Counted from the stretch's first letter, positions 1-6,417 are shown. The stretch: DNA of 7,016 nucleotides from Prevotellaceae bacterium (GCA_031267155.1 JAIRZR010000319.1:1-7016), one strand, 5' to 3'. Notes: a model not told the origin generated them from the letters alone. Translations and numbers: made by a program.

Positions 1-1226
1 TGGCAGAAGCCGCCAAATTTGATGTGTCCTGTGCCTCAAGCGGTACCACGCGAAACAATCCGGGAAAAAATATCGGATCGACGTCCGGCTGGGGCATTTG
101 CCACAGTTTTACGGAGGACGGGCGTTGCGTGTCCCTGCTCAAAATCATGCTGACAAACTGCTGTATCTACGATTGCGCCTACTGTGCAAACCGCAGGAGC
201 AACGATATTGCCCGCACCACATTCAGCGTGTCGGAACTTGTGGAGTTGACGATCGAGTTTTATCGCAGAAACTATATCGAAGGTTTGTTTCTGAGTTCCG
301 GAATTGTCCGCAACGCCGATTATACCATGGAACGCATGGTGCGCGTTGCAAAGGATTTGCGTACAGTTCACAGTTATAACGGATATATCCACCTGAAAAG
401 CATCCCCGGGACAAGCAGGGAACTGATTGCCGAAGCCGGAATGTACGCCGACCGCCTGAGCTGCAACATCGAAATGCCTTCGGAAGAAAGTCTCAGGATT
501 GTCGCTCCGGACAAGGACTATCAGAGCGTTTACAGGCCGATGCAGTATATCCAGCAGGGATTTTTGCAGGGCAGGGAAGACCGGCAAAAATACCGCCATG
601 CCCCGCGTTTCGCTCCTGCCGGACAAAGCACCCAGATGATTATCGGAGGCTCTCCGGACGACGATATGAAAATCCTGAACCTGTCCGATTCCCTGTATCA
701 GCGACCGGCGATGAAGCGGGTATATTATTCGGGATATATCCCCATAAATACCTACGACACACGCTTGCCGGCGCTGAATACTCCGCCGCTGGTTCGCGAA
801 AACAGGCTCTATCAAGCCGACTGGCTGATGCGTTTCTATCATTTCAAAGTGGACGAAATTGTGAACGATGCCCATCCCAACCTCGAGCTGGATATCGACC
901 CGAAACTCTCGTGGGCTTTACGGCATCCGGAAAAGTTTCCCGTAGATATCAACAGGGCTGATTACGAGATGATACTGCGCGTGCCGGGGATAGGAGTGAA
1001 ATCTGCCAAACTGATTGTGGCTTCACGGCGTTACGGACGGCTGACTTCCGGACATTTGCAGAAAATCGGAGTGGTAATGAAACGGGCGAGGTATTTTATT
1101 ACGTGCAATGAATTAGGCACAAGTACGGTGCACGAGACGGGTCCGGAGTATATCCGGAAGGCTTTGACCGCTCCCCGTAAAAAGAATCCCGGGCATAAAC
1201 AGCTGTTAATTGATTTTGGAGAATAA
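1..1226 (+). CDS. Putative DNA modification/repair radical SAM protein with C-terminal helix-hairpin-helix (5' end cut by window edge)
   Basis: I recognise this as the ~400-residue radical SAM family linked to uracil-DNA-glycosylase-like proteins (TIGR03916 type). The 4Fe-4S/SAM motif CxxxCxxC is visible as CIYDCAYC at nt 162-185. It is followed by family-typical stretches: GLFLSSGI, then GYIHLKSIPG, then CNIEMPSEESL. The C-terminal third contains FAPAGQSTQMIIGG, then YQADWLMRFY, then DIDPKLSWALRHPEKFPVD. A helix-hairpin-helix DNA-binding motif with core VPGIGVKSAKLIV lies near nt 940-1060. The frame is open to the left edge (first full codon at 3, reading AEAAKFDVSCASSG). The GTG at 24 is therefore an internal valine, and the true start lies a little upstream of the window, probably missing only about 10-15 residues. 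The next gene begins directly after the TAA. The family is thought to act on DNA because of its HhH motif and its partner, but its reaction is unknown to me. Confidence 0.93.
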   Translation, partial: AEAAKFDVSCASSGTTRNNPGKNIGSTSGWGICHSFTEDGRCVSLLKIMLTNCCIYDCAYCANRRSNDIARTTFSVSELVELTIEFYRRNYIEGLFLSSGIVRNADYTMERMVRVAKDLRTVHSYNGYIHLKSIPGTSRELIAEAGMYADRLSCNIEMPSEESLRIVAPDKDYQSVYRPMQYIQQGFLQGREDRQKYRHAPRFAPAGQSTQMIIGGSPDDDMKILNLSDSLYQRPAMKRVYYSGYIPINTYDTRLPALNTPPLVRENRLYQADWLMRFYHFKVDEIVNDAHPNLELDIDPKLSWALRHPEKFPVDINRADYEMILRVPGIGVKSAKLIVASRRYGRLTSGHLQKIGVVMKRARYFITCNELGTSTVHETGPEYIRKALTAPRKKNPGHKQLLIDFGE

Positions 1227-1988
1227 ATGCTTTACTTTATTTACGATAATACTTTCGAGGGTCTGCTGACCTGCGTGTTCGAAGCCTTCAACCGGCGGGA
1301 GTTTCCGCAGGACATTGTCCGGAAAGATATTCTGCCGCCACTGTTTACCGATTCGTTCAGGGTGATAAGCGACGAAGCCAAATCGGAACGGGTACTGAAT
1401 GTGCTTCGGAAAAAGATTTCTCCTTCAGCGCTGCGCATGCTTTTCGTCGATTTCCTTTCCGAAATGGACGGAGTGGAAATCGTTCTTTTCCGCTATATCC
1501 GCAAAGCTGTTACTGCGGAAAAAAGCATCGAAATGAATTTTGCCGACGCCGACGTCCTCGAACTGTCGAAAATCTACCGGAAGGTTGTTCGTGAAGAAGA
1601 GCGTGTCCGGCAGTTTGTCCGTTTCCAAAAAACCGCCGACAATATATTTTTCGCAGTGATCGAACCCGTTTATAATGTCCTGCCCCTGTCAGCCAATTTT
1701 TTCAAAACCCGTTACGCCGACCAGCAATGGATTGTGTATGATATAAAAAGAAAATATGGACTGTTCTACGATTTGAACACTGTCGAAACGGTCAGTTTCG
1801 ACAGTCTGGATATTTCCCGGATTACAGGCAGCATAAATCCCGGTAAATTAGACGAGTCCGAACTCGCTTTCAGAAACCTGTGGAAAGATTATTTGAAAGC
1901 TATCACAATCCGCGAACGTACAAACCTGAAACTTCAACGCCAGTACATGCCTGTCCGTTTCTGGAAATATTTGACGGAGAAAAATTAA
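1227..1988 (+). CDS. DUF4130 / probable DNA metabolism protein, partner of the radical SAM protein
   Basis: This 253-residue protein matches the family that almost always sits beside the radical SAM DNA-repair protein (TIGR03915/DUF4130). The N-terminal signature is YDNTFEGLLTCVFEAF followed by RREFP. The C-terminal signature is LWKDYLKAITIRERTN followed by LQRQYMPVRFWKYLTE. Length is full for the family. The ATG begins immediately after the upstream TAA with no spacer, and GGAG lies at 1218-1221, five bases before the ATG, so a weak Shine-Dalgarno or translational coupling is possible. In many genomes this domain is fused to a uracil-DNA-glycosylase-like domain; here it is the stand-alone form, and no glycosylase is seen in the window. 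No membrane segments or signal peptide are evident, so a cytoplasmic, DNA-associated role is inferred. No catalytic residues can be assigned. Confidence 0.92.
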   Translation: MLYFIYDNTFEGLLTCVFEAFNRREFPQDIVRKDILPPLFTDSFRVISDEAKSERVLNVLRKKISPSALRMLFVDFLSEMDGVEIVLFRYIRKAVTAEKSIEMNFADADVLELSKIYRKVVREEERVRQFVRFQKTADNIFFAVIEPVYNVLPLSANFFKTRYADQQWIVYDIKRKYGLFYDLNTVETVSFDSLDISRITGSINPGKLDESELAFRNLWKDYLKAITIRERTNLKLQRQYMPVRFWKYLTEKN

Positions 1989-2032
1989 GCAAGGACATAT
2001 TCCATAGGTCTTCGCATTACCATGCGTGTCAG

Positions 2033-2082
2033 AAGCCCGAAGGCCTTTCACAGTATATGCGTCGACACAATCCGAAGGATTG
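2033..2082. repeat. Two mini-hairpins with CC-GAA-GG core
   Basis: The first is AAGCCC-GAA-GGCCTT at 2033-2047, with one C:C mismatch in the stem. The second is CAATCC-GAA-GGATTG at 2068-2082, with perfect 6-bp arms. Core and loop are shared and the outer arms differ but remain largely self-complementary. The same design recurs at 2256-2272. Confidence 0.7.
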
Positions 2083-2089
2083 AATGTGA

Positions 2090-2121
2090 ATAACCCCCAA
2101 TGAAGCGAAGCGATTGGGGGT
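2090..2121 (+). repeat. Large hairpin repeat, copy 1 (ATAACCCCC / AAGCGAAGCG loop)
   Basis: Perfect 9-bp arms ACCCCCAAT (2093-2101) and ATTGGGGGT (2113-2121) enclose an 11-base loop GAAGCGAAGCG. It is preceded by ATA. An 18-base stretch running from the loop into the 3' arm (2103-2120) recurs identically at 2432-2449. No T-tract follows on the plus strand (GAGGTGG), so it is not a standard intrinsic terminator. Confidence 0.8.
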
Positions 2122-2141
2122 GAGGTGGTGACGGATAAGAA

Positions 2142-2246
2142 GTCGACAGAGCGTCCGAATATAGTCGACAGGGCGTCCAAATATAGTCGACAGGGCGTCC
2201 AAATATAGTCGACAGGGCGTCCAAATATAGTCGACAGGGTGTCCAA
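2142..2246. repeat. 22-bp tandem repeat array, about 4.8 copies
   Basis: The unit is GTCGACAGGGCGTCC followed by AAATATA. Copies start at 2142, 2164, 2186, 2208 and 2230; the last is cut after 17 bases. Copies 2-4 are identical. The first has two substitutions (GACAGAGC and CCGAAT), and the last has one (GGGTGT). Each unit opens with the palindrome GTCGAC. The 22-bp period is about two helical turns and is not a multiple of three, which argues against coding. There is no spacer variation, so this is not a CRISPR array. It may be a minisatellite or a multi-site protein-binding array. Confidence 0.95.
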
Positions 2247-2255
2247 GCTCCGTCA

Positions 2256-2288
2256 GAACTCCGAAGGAGTTCAACTCCTTACGGAGTT
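2256..2288. repeat. Back-to-back mini-hairpins: CC-GAA-GG then CC-TTAC-GG
   Basis: GAACTCC-GAA-GGAGTTC (2256-2272) is followed with no gap by AACTCC-TTAC-GGAGTT (2273-2288). The two stems share AACTCC and GGAGTT arms, so they could also pair across each other as a longer alternative structure. Confidence 0.75.
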
Positions 2289-2304
2289 GTGGAGAGATGT
2301 ATGC

Positions 2305-2340
2305 TATACCCCGAACTGCGCTACGCTTGTTCGGGGTTAT
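2305..2340 (-). repeat. Large hairpin repeat, copy 2 (inverted, AAGCGTAGCG loop)
   Basis: Perfect 9-bp arms ACCCCGAAC (2308-2316) and GTTCGGGGT (2329-2337) enclose a 12-base loop. Read on the minus strand it starts ATAACCCC, and its loop contains AAGCGTAGCG. It is therefore the same design as the copies at 2090 and 2421, with compensated changes in the stem. Confidence 0.75.
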
Positions 2341-2348
2341 CTATATTT

Positions 2349-2364
2349 GACACCTTACGGCGTC
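2349..2364. repeat. Mini-hairpin with CC-TTAC-GG core
   Basis: GACACC-TTAC-GGCGTC, with 6-bp arms and one A:C mismatch. Core and loop match the hairpin at 2273-2288 while the arms differ. Confidence 0.55.
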
Positions 2365-2420
2365 AGTCTGCAATGCACAAAACTGCCTCGCGCGTGGTAT
2401 AACTTTTAACTCTATTCGCC

Positions 2421-2449
2421 ATAACCCCCAAAAGCGAAGCGATTGGGGG
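2421..2449 (+). repeat. Large hairpin repeat, copy 3 (AAGCGAAGCG loop)
   Basis: Arms CCCCCAA (2425-2431) and TTGGGGG (2443-2449) enclose an 11-base loop AAGCGAAGCGA. It is preceded by ATAA as in copy 1 and is two bases shorter. It is the nearest strong hairpin downstream of the ABC operon stop (84 bp), but on the minus strand it is followed by TTATGG rather than a T-tract. Confidence 0.75.
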
Positions 2450-2460
2450 CTTGCGAAGAT

Positions 2461-2496
2461 GTTTGCCTGAATTTATGCTTATAAACTGTTTGCCTG
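2461..2496. repeat. 9-bp direct repeat GTTTGCCTG
   Basis: Identical 9-mers at 2461-2469 and 2488-2496, 27 bp apart, in otherwise AT-rich sequence. No function is evident. Confidence 0.4.
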
Positions 2497-2502
2497 CCGC
2501 AT

Positions 2503-2535
2503 AATTCAAAATTCAAAATTCAAAATTCAGAATTA
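2503..2535. repeat. 7-bp AATTCAA array overlapping the operon's final stop codon
   Basis: AATTCAA units start at 2503, 2510 and 2517, followed by AATTCAG (2524) and AATTA. The last three bases (2533-2535) are the complement of the TAA stop of the second permease. The array therefore begins exactly where the conserved protein end stops. Confidence 0.85.
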
Positions 2536-3924
2536 CCTCACATCATACCGTTCGAAGCGAATGATTGTCAGCAAAAGCATCACGCCCATGTAGGCAAGCA
2601 TCACGCCAAGGTATTTCAGCGTTTCGGAGAGGCGTTCGGCGACTGTTGCGCGACGCTCGACGTATTGCGGGATTTCCTCGTAGGCTACCGCCTTCTGTGT
2701 AGTCGCAATATTCTCCGTCGGGTTGTACCAGTGCGGGCTTTTGTCGTCTTTGGCGTCAATGTCCTTGAACCATTGCAGATACTGTATTTTGAAGTTCTGC
2801 AGATCGTTGTAGTTGTGGCGCAGGCGCAGGTATCCGCCGTCGAGCAGGGCTTCCGTGCCGTATTCGAATACGGCGAGGGGCGAAATCCATGTCCAGCGGC
2901 GAGTGTTTTCCAACTGACGGAACTGTGCGGCATAATGTTCGTTCCAGAAGTCCGCATCGTTTTTTTCGATAGCCATCACCGTCTTTGCCCTGTTTTCGTG
3001 CGAGGGCTGAAATGGATTCCTGCCGTTCCAGTTCCATGTCCCGTCGGGAGCATTCATTCTTATCTCCTTCTGTTTTTCGTCCATTTTGGCTTGCATCACA
3101 TCCATCTTTTCCACAGGCCAGGCAGTCATTCCGAGAGTATGGGCAAAATTGGGTATGGCAATCATGAAAACGAGCCAGAGCGATACCGACAGCAGCAGAC
3201 TGATGTTGGAATTGTAGCTCATCACCGAGAAAAACAGCCCGACGGCGCTCATGCTGCCTGTGAAAAACACTATAAACAGCAGGAGCAGTCCCGTTTCGGA
3301 GAACGTCTCGGCAGTGATATCTACCGAGGGCGAGAGCGCCAGTATCAGCATCGACAGCAGTATTCCAGTCAGGGCGCATACAATCAGCACGATGTTGACG
3401 GCAATGAATTTCGCAAACAGGATATGGCTTCGCTTAACCGAATTGGAAAGGCAGAGCGCCAGCGTGCGCTGTTCCTTTTCGCCCGATAGCGCGTCGAATG
3501 AGAAGATTATGGCAAGGAAACTGAACAGCGCCGTCATAATGAAACTCCAGTTGATGCGTTCGGACTGCATGAACAGAGGATTCTCAATGTTGATCCCCGT
3601 CCCGAAACGGAGATGGTAAAAAGCGGTATATGTAAGGGTATTTGGAATATTCTGCTCGCCGCAGTCGGAAATAAATCCGCTGTTACGCGGCGGCAGACGG
3701 TAATCCCGCTTTCCTATGACCACTTCCGAAGCATTCGCTGCCTTGTCGCGCAGCAGCTTTTCCTGATTGGCGGTCAACTCGTGATATTTTTTGACATTCT
3801 CGCCGTATTCGCTGATATAGCTAATCGACGAGGCGGCAAACATCAGCAGCACGACGCCCAGGGCTATCGGCAAACGCAGTTCGTAAATGAACTGCTGCAA
3901 TTCGTGAAGGATTATATTTTTCAT
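2533..3924 (-). CDS. ABC-2 type (NosY-like) permease, second of a pair
   Basis: A 463-residue membrane protein with about six hydrophobic helices: 17-36, 127-146, 168-197, 211-232, 240-260 and 436-455. Two long soluble segments, about 37-126 and 261-435, are probably extracytoplasmic. The signature after TM2, FSFDALSGEKEQRTLALCLS followed by NSVKRSHILFAKF, is the NosY-type ABC-2 permease motif and closely matches the same region of the upstream permease. The protein ends RYDVR, like its neighbour's KYDVR. Its ATG overlaps the preceding gene's TGA by four bases (ATGA), indicating translational coupling. It would form a heterodimeric channel with that permease, energised by the ATPase. Substrate unknown; DUF3526-like exporters are the closest description I can offer. 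The stop codon lies in a 7-bp repeat array. Confidence 0.9.
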   Translation of the reverse strand: MKNIILHELQQFIYELRLPIALGVVLLMFAASSISYISEYGENVKKYHELTANQEKLLRDKAANASEVVIGKRDYRLPPRNSGFISDCGEQNIPNTLTYTAFYHLRFGTGINIENPLFMQSERINWSFIMTALFSFLAIIFSFDALSGEKEQRTLALCLSNSVKRSHILFAKFIAVNIVLIVCALTGILLSMLILALSPSVDITAETFSETGLLLLFIVFFTGSMSAVGLFFSVMSYNSNISLLLSVSLWLVFMIAIPNFAHTLGMTAWPVEKMDVMQAKMDEKQKEIRMNAPDGTWNWNGRNPFQPSHENRAKTVMAIEKNDADFWNEHYAAQFRQLENTRRWTWISPLAVFEYGTEALLDGGYLRLRHNYNDLQNFKIQYLQWFKDIDAKDDKSPHWYNPTENIATTQKAVAYEEIPQYVERRATVAERLSETLKYLGVMLAYMGVMLLLTIIRFERYDVR

Positions 3925-5516
3925 CTTACATCATATTTAATAAATGAAACATACGAGAACCAGAACAGTAGCAGGCAGATTATTAAAATGCCCGCAATAA
4001 GATACAGCTGCCCGTACAGGTCGCTGCCGAGCATGAGTGGAGGACAGTTGAAATGCGGCAGCGACTGCGTGTTCACATATTCGTATCCGAGTTTGCCGAA
4101 ATCATACATGTTGCCATACGTATACTCCGAGAGGTTCGAGAGATTGACATTGTTCGCAACCCACTCGTTCCACTCCATCATTTGCTTTATTCCATCTTCA
4201 CTGTCGACGGGAAAATCTTCTTCCTTTTGAGGAGTGAAATATGCGTATGAGGAAAAAATTCTGTTCTGTACAAAATATCCGAAGAAGGTATCCTGAAACT
4301 GCCGCACCTGATCCATGAAATGTACCTCGCTGTCGATACCCGTCCGGCAAAGCGCGGCGGCGATATGCTTGAATATCCCGGCAGGTGAAAGGCATGTCAG
4401 GTAGCGCATCGTTCTTTCCTGACGGTAAACCTGCTGCAGGTAATCCGACTGTATCGCCCATTTCTTTGCACAGTTATCCATCAATAACGGAATTGCCAGT
4501 TCATTAGTGCGACGTTCGTAATCCACTGTCGCTTTCGGAGTAAAGATCGTAAATGATGCTCCTGCCCAATGATCACCATCATAATAACTGGCGCCAATAT
4601 GTTTCAGATTTTCGTTTTTCAGGATTTTATCCACTTCCTTCTTCTGCACATTCATCCACTCCCTGTCAATCTCGCCGGTTTCGAACTGCAACTGCTTGTA
4701 GTCCTCCACGGGAACCATGTTTTTGCCGATCCAGGCAGCCGCATTGGGCAGGAGGAACAGCAGGAAACACCAGATAAACAGGTTCAGTATAATGCTTGTC
4801 TTCGAACTTTTGGCGCGGCTCGAAATGAATCCGCCCAGAAAGACGAAGAAGGCAAAGTACACCAGACTTACCAGCAGCAACATGCCGATGCGTCCGTAGT
4901 CGCCCGACGAAAACTGCACAGCAGGCGAAAGCTGTATGACGAGCAGAACCGCCAGAAAACAAAGCACAAGTACCGGCACGAGTGTCAGAAATATCCCTGC
5001 AATCTTCCCGAGAAAGAAGGTTGAACGGCTCACGGGATTGCTGAGCGCGAGCTTGAGCGTCCCCTGTTCCTTTTCGCGCGAGAGCGTGTCGTAGGAAAAC
5101 AGCACGCCCAGCAGCGAGAGCAGTATGGCAATCGCCGTGACAAAGTCCAGCGAGAGGAAGCCGCCCATAAACGGGTTTTCGTTCAGCGAAACAATGTCTG
5201 CCGAGAACACCGGCTTTTCCTTATAGTCGATTTTCACCTTCGAACCGGTCTGCTCCGAAATGCCCTTGCTGAAAATGCTCAGCGACGACACGGGTTTCAC
5301 CGGCACGGGTTTCACCCGGGAATATACGCACGCTCTGTTGTACGTCTCTTCCGCCGCCTTCACATCCAGCGTGTACTGCACGAGGCGGTTAGTATAGGTC
5401 TGGATACCCGTGTAAACCGTATAGGGTATCAGCGCCAGACACAACAGCAAACCGATGACAAATCCTGCGGTTGCAATGTTGTTCCGGAACTCCTTGACAG
5501 CTATATATCCAATCAT
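3921..5516 (-). CDS. ABC-2 type (NosY-like) permease, first of a pair
   Basis: A 531-residue membrane protein with six predicted helices: 15-36, 122-142, 170-195, 208-231, 242-262 and 503-525. A loop of ~85 residues lies between helices 1 and 2, and a very large one (~240 residues) between helices 5 and 6. After helix 2 comes FSYDTLSREKEQGTLKLALS followed by NPVSRSTFFLGKI, the NosY-type signature of ABC-2 permeases. It ends FIKYDVR. The start is fixed by an ATG 13 bp after the ATPase stop; the leader is AT-rich with no Shine-Dalgarno, as is common in Bacteroidota. Similarity to the next gene points to an old duplication giving a two-permease exporter. The large soluble domain could bind substrate or an envelope partner (inference). 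Confidence 0.92.
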   Translation of the reverse strand: MIGYIAVKEFRNNIATAGFVIGLLLCLALIPYTVYTGIQTYTNRLVQYTLDVKAAEETYNRACVYSRVKPVPVKPVSSLSIFSKGISEQTGSKVKIDYKEKPVFSADIVSLNENPFMGGFLSLDFVTAIAILLSLLGVLFSYDTLSREKEQGTLKLALSNPVSRSTFFLGKIAGIFLTLVPVLVLCFLAVLLVIQLSPAVQFSSGDYGRIGMLLLVSLVYFAFFVFLGGFISSRAKSSKTSIILNLFIWCFLLFLLPNAAAWIGKNMVPVEDYKQLQFETGEIDREWMNVQKKEVDKILKNENLKHIGASYYDGDHWAGASFTIFTPKATVDYERRTNELAIPLLMDNCAKKWAIQSDYLQQVYRQERTMRYLTCLSPAGIFKHIAAALCRTGIDSEVHFMDQVRQFQDTFFGYFVQNRIFSSYAYFTPQKEEDFPVDSEDGIKQMMEWNEWVANNVNLSNLSEYTYGNMYDFGKLGYEYVNTQSLPHFNCPPLMLGSDLYGQLYLIAGILIICLLLFWFSYVSFIKYDVR

Positions 5517-5520
5517 TGTT

Positions 5521-5541
5521 AATTATGAATTATGAATTATT
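5521..5541. repeat. 7-bp AATTATG array at the ATPase-permease junction
   Basis: AATTATG at 5521 and 5528, then AATTATT at 5535. Read on the coding (minus) strand it is an AATTCAT array. It encodes the end of the ATPase's Asn-rich tail and its TAA stop (5530-5532), and forms most of the leader of the next gene. It resembles, in opposite orientation, the AATTCAA array at 2503-2535. Confidence 0.75.
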
Positions 5542-6261
5542 ATTAGTTGTCAGTTCTTCCTGCATGTAGTCGAGGTATATGCGTTCGAGGTCGTCGTGCA
5601 GGAACTGTTCGCGGGTACGGATCATCGCCAGCTGTCCTTCCTTCATTATTCCCACGCGGTCGGCAATGGACTTTGCGCGGAAAATGTCGTGCGTGCACAT
5701 CAGTATTGACTTTCCCTGATCGCGCAGCTTCGTCAGCATCTGCATCAGTTCGGCAGCCGATCGCGGGTCAAGTCCCGAAGTCGGCTCGTCGAGCAGTATG
5801 TTCGGGGCGTCCTTGATCATGGCTATCGCCAGTCCCACCTTCTGCCTCATTCCCTTCGAAAAGGTTTTCAGTTTCTTTTCGAAAGCTTCGTCCTGCAGTC
5901 CCACATTGCGCATGATGTCGTAGTAGTTCTGTTTGGTAAGACTGGGTTTTCCCGCGAGCTTTGAAAAGAAGTCGAGGTTTTGCCGCGCGGTGAAATTGCC
6001 GTACAGCATCACGTTTTCGGAGACGTATGAGATGTGTCTCTTTGTCTCCAGGGGATTTTCCATCACATCAATGCCGTCAATCAGGGCTTTTCCGCCCGAT
6101 GGCTCGATGAAGTTCAGGAACAGGTTGATGGTCGTCGTTTTACCGGCGCCGGTTGCTCCCAGCAGGAAGAATACTTCTCCCGGCTTGATTTCGAGGTTCA
6201 GGGCGTCCAGCGCCAGTTGTCCGTCCTCGTAACGTTTGGTCAAATCTATTGCCTGTATCAT
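5530..6261 (-). CDS. ABC transporter ATP-binding protein, NosF/NatA-like
   Basis: A complete 243-residue nucleotide-binding subunit. Walker A is GATGAGKT (35-42), where the common form is GPNGAGKT. The Q-loop position carries Glu82 in ISYVSENVMLYGNFTARQNL, as in NosF-type ATPases where Gln is replaced by Glu. The signature is FSKGMRQ (134-140), Walker B is NILLDE (154-159), the D-loop is SGLD (162-165) and the H-loop is His191 in CTHD. All ATPase residues are present, so it should be active. It is the promoter-proximal gene, followed after 13 bp by two ABC-2 permeases it would energise for export from the cytoplasm. The last residues, TTNNNS, are a low-complexity tail partly encoded by a 7-bp repeat. 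The ATG leader is AT-rich with no Shine-Dalgarno and no alternative in-frame start nearby. Confidence 0.95.
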   Translation of the reverse strand: MIQAIDLTKRYEDGQLALDALNLEIKPGEVFFLLGATGAGKTTTINLFLNFIEPSGGKALIDGIDVMENPLETKRHISYVSENVMLYGNFTARQNLDFFSKLAGKPSLTKQNYYDIMRNVGLQDEAFEKKLKTFSKGMRQKVGLAIAMIKDAPNILLDEPTSGLDPRSAAELMQMLTKLRDQGKSILMCTHDIFRAKSIADRVGIMKEGQLAMIRTREQFLHDDLERIYLDYMQEELTTNNNS

Positions 6262-6417
6262 AATTAAATTATTAAACTGTTAATATTACATTTTTTTACT
6301 TTCATATACTTTTAATATTACATTTTGCATATATCCCCTGCAAATAGTGTGCCAAACATTATATTATCCTGATGTAATGCATTTTATGCTAAAATACCCT
6401 GATATGTAAACGGATGG
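6262..6417 (-). promoter_or_regulatory. AT-rich leader and probable promoter region of the ABC operon
   Basis: This AT-rich stretch lies directly upstream of the ATPase ATG and is the only place in the window where the operon's promoter can be. The Bacteroidota -7 consensus TAnnTTTG is not matched exactly; the nearest is TAATGTTTG on the minus strand (6353-6361), one base too long. CCTG-containing segments recur about every 30 bp (6337, 6368, 6398). I cannot place a transcription start. Confidence 0.4.
6280..6326. repeat. 15-bp direct repeat in the operon leader
   Basis: TTAATATTACATTTT occurs at 6280-6294 and again at 6312-6326, exactly 32 bp apart, about three helical turns. It lies 19-65 bp before the ATPase start, where a regulator or a duplicated promoter element could sit. 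It may also be just AT-rich sequence drift. Confidence 0.75.

Larger units (their letters stand above)
1989..2532. other. Gene-free convergent junction rich in palindromes and tandem repeats
   Basis: This 544-bp gap separates the 3' ends of the plus-strand DNA-repair pair and the minus-strand ABC operon. I find no protein-like reading frame: the minus-strand open frames across it merely read the 22-bp array in successive phases. Besides the repeats listed separately, a small hairpin CGCAT-TACC-ATGCG lies at 2013-2026. No hairpin here is followed by a clear T-tract on either strand. Termination of the two converging operons is therefore either by these T-less structures or by a factor-dependent route. 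Confidence 0.8.

Noticed and set aside
24..26. GTG at 24 as the start of the radical SAM gene
   Set aside because: The frame is open to the left edge and reads a family-typical AEAAKFDVSCASSG, so the start is outside the window.
36..875. Long minus-strand open frame (279 codons) opposite the radical SAM gene
   Set aside because: It lies wholly antisense to a gene with clear family motifs, and its own translation shows no recognisable domain.
2142..2246. CRISPR array
   Set aside because: Units are contiguous 22-bp copies with no unique spacers, and there are no cas genes.
1848..2274. Two overlapping minus-strand open frames with repeating peptides (such as DYIWTPCRLYLDALSTIFGR)
   Set aside because: They simply read the 22-bp array in rotating phase. 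A period not divisible by three, overlap with the DUF4130 gene end, and hairpins at the edges argue against a protein.
2421..2449. Canonical intrinsic terminator of the ABC operon
   Set aside because: The stem is strong, but no T-tract follows it on the minus strand. It is kept as a structured repeat.
2665..3489. Long plus-strand open frame (274 codons) opposite the second permease
   Set aside because: Shadow of the permease. The permease has helices, the NosY-like signature and operon context; the shadow has none of these.
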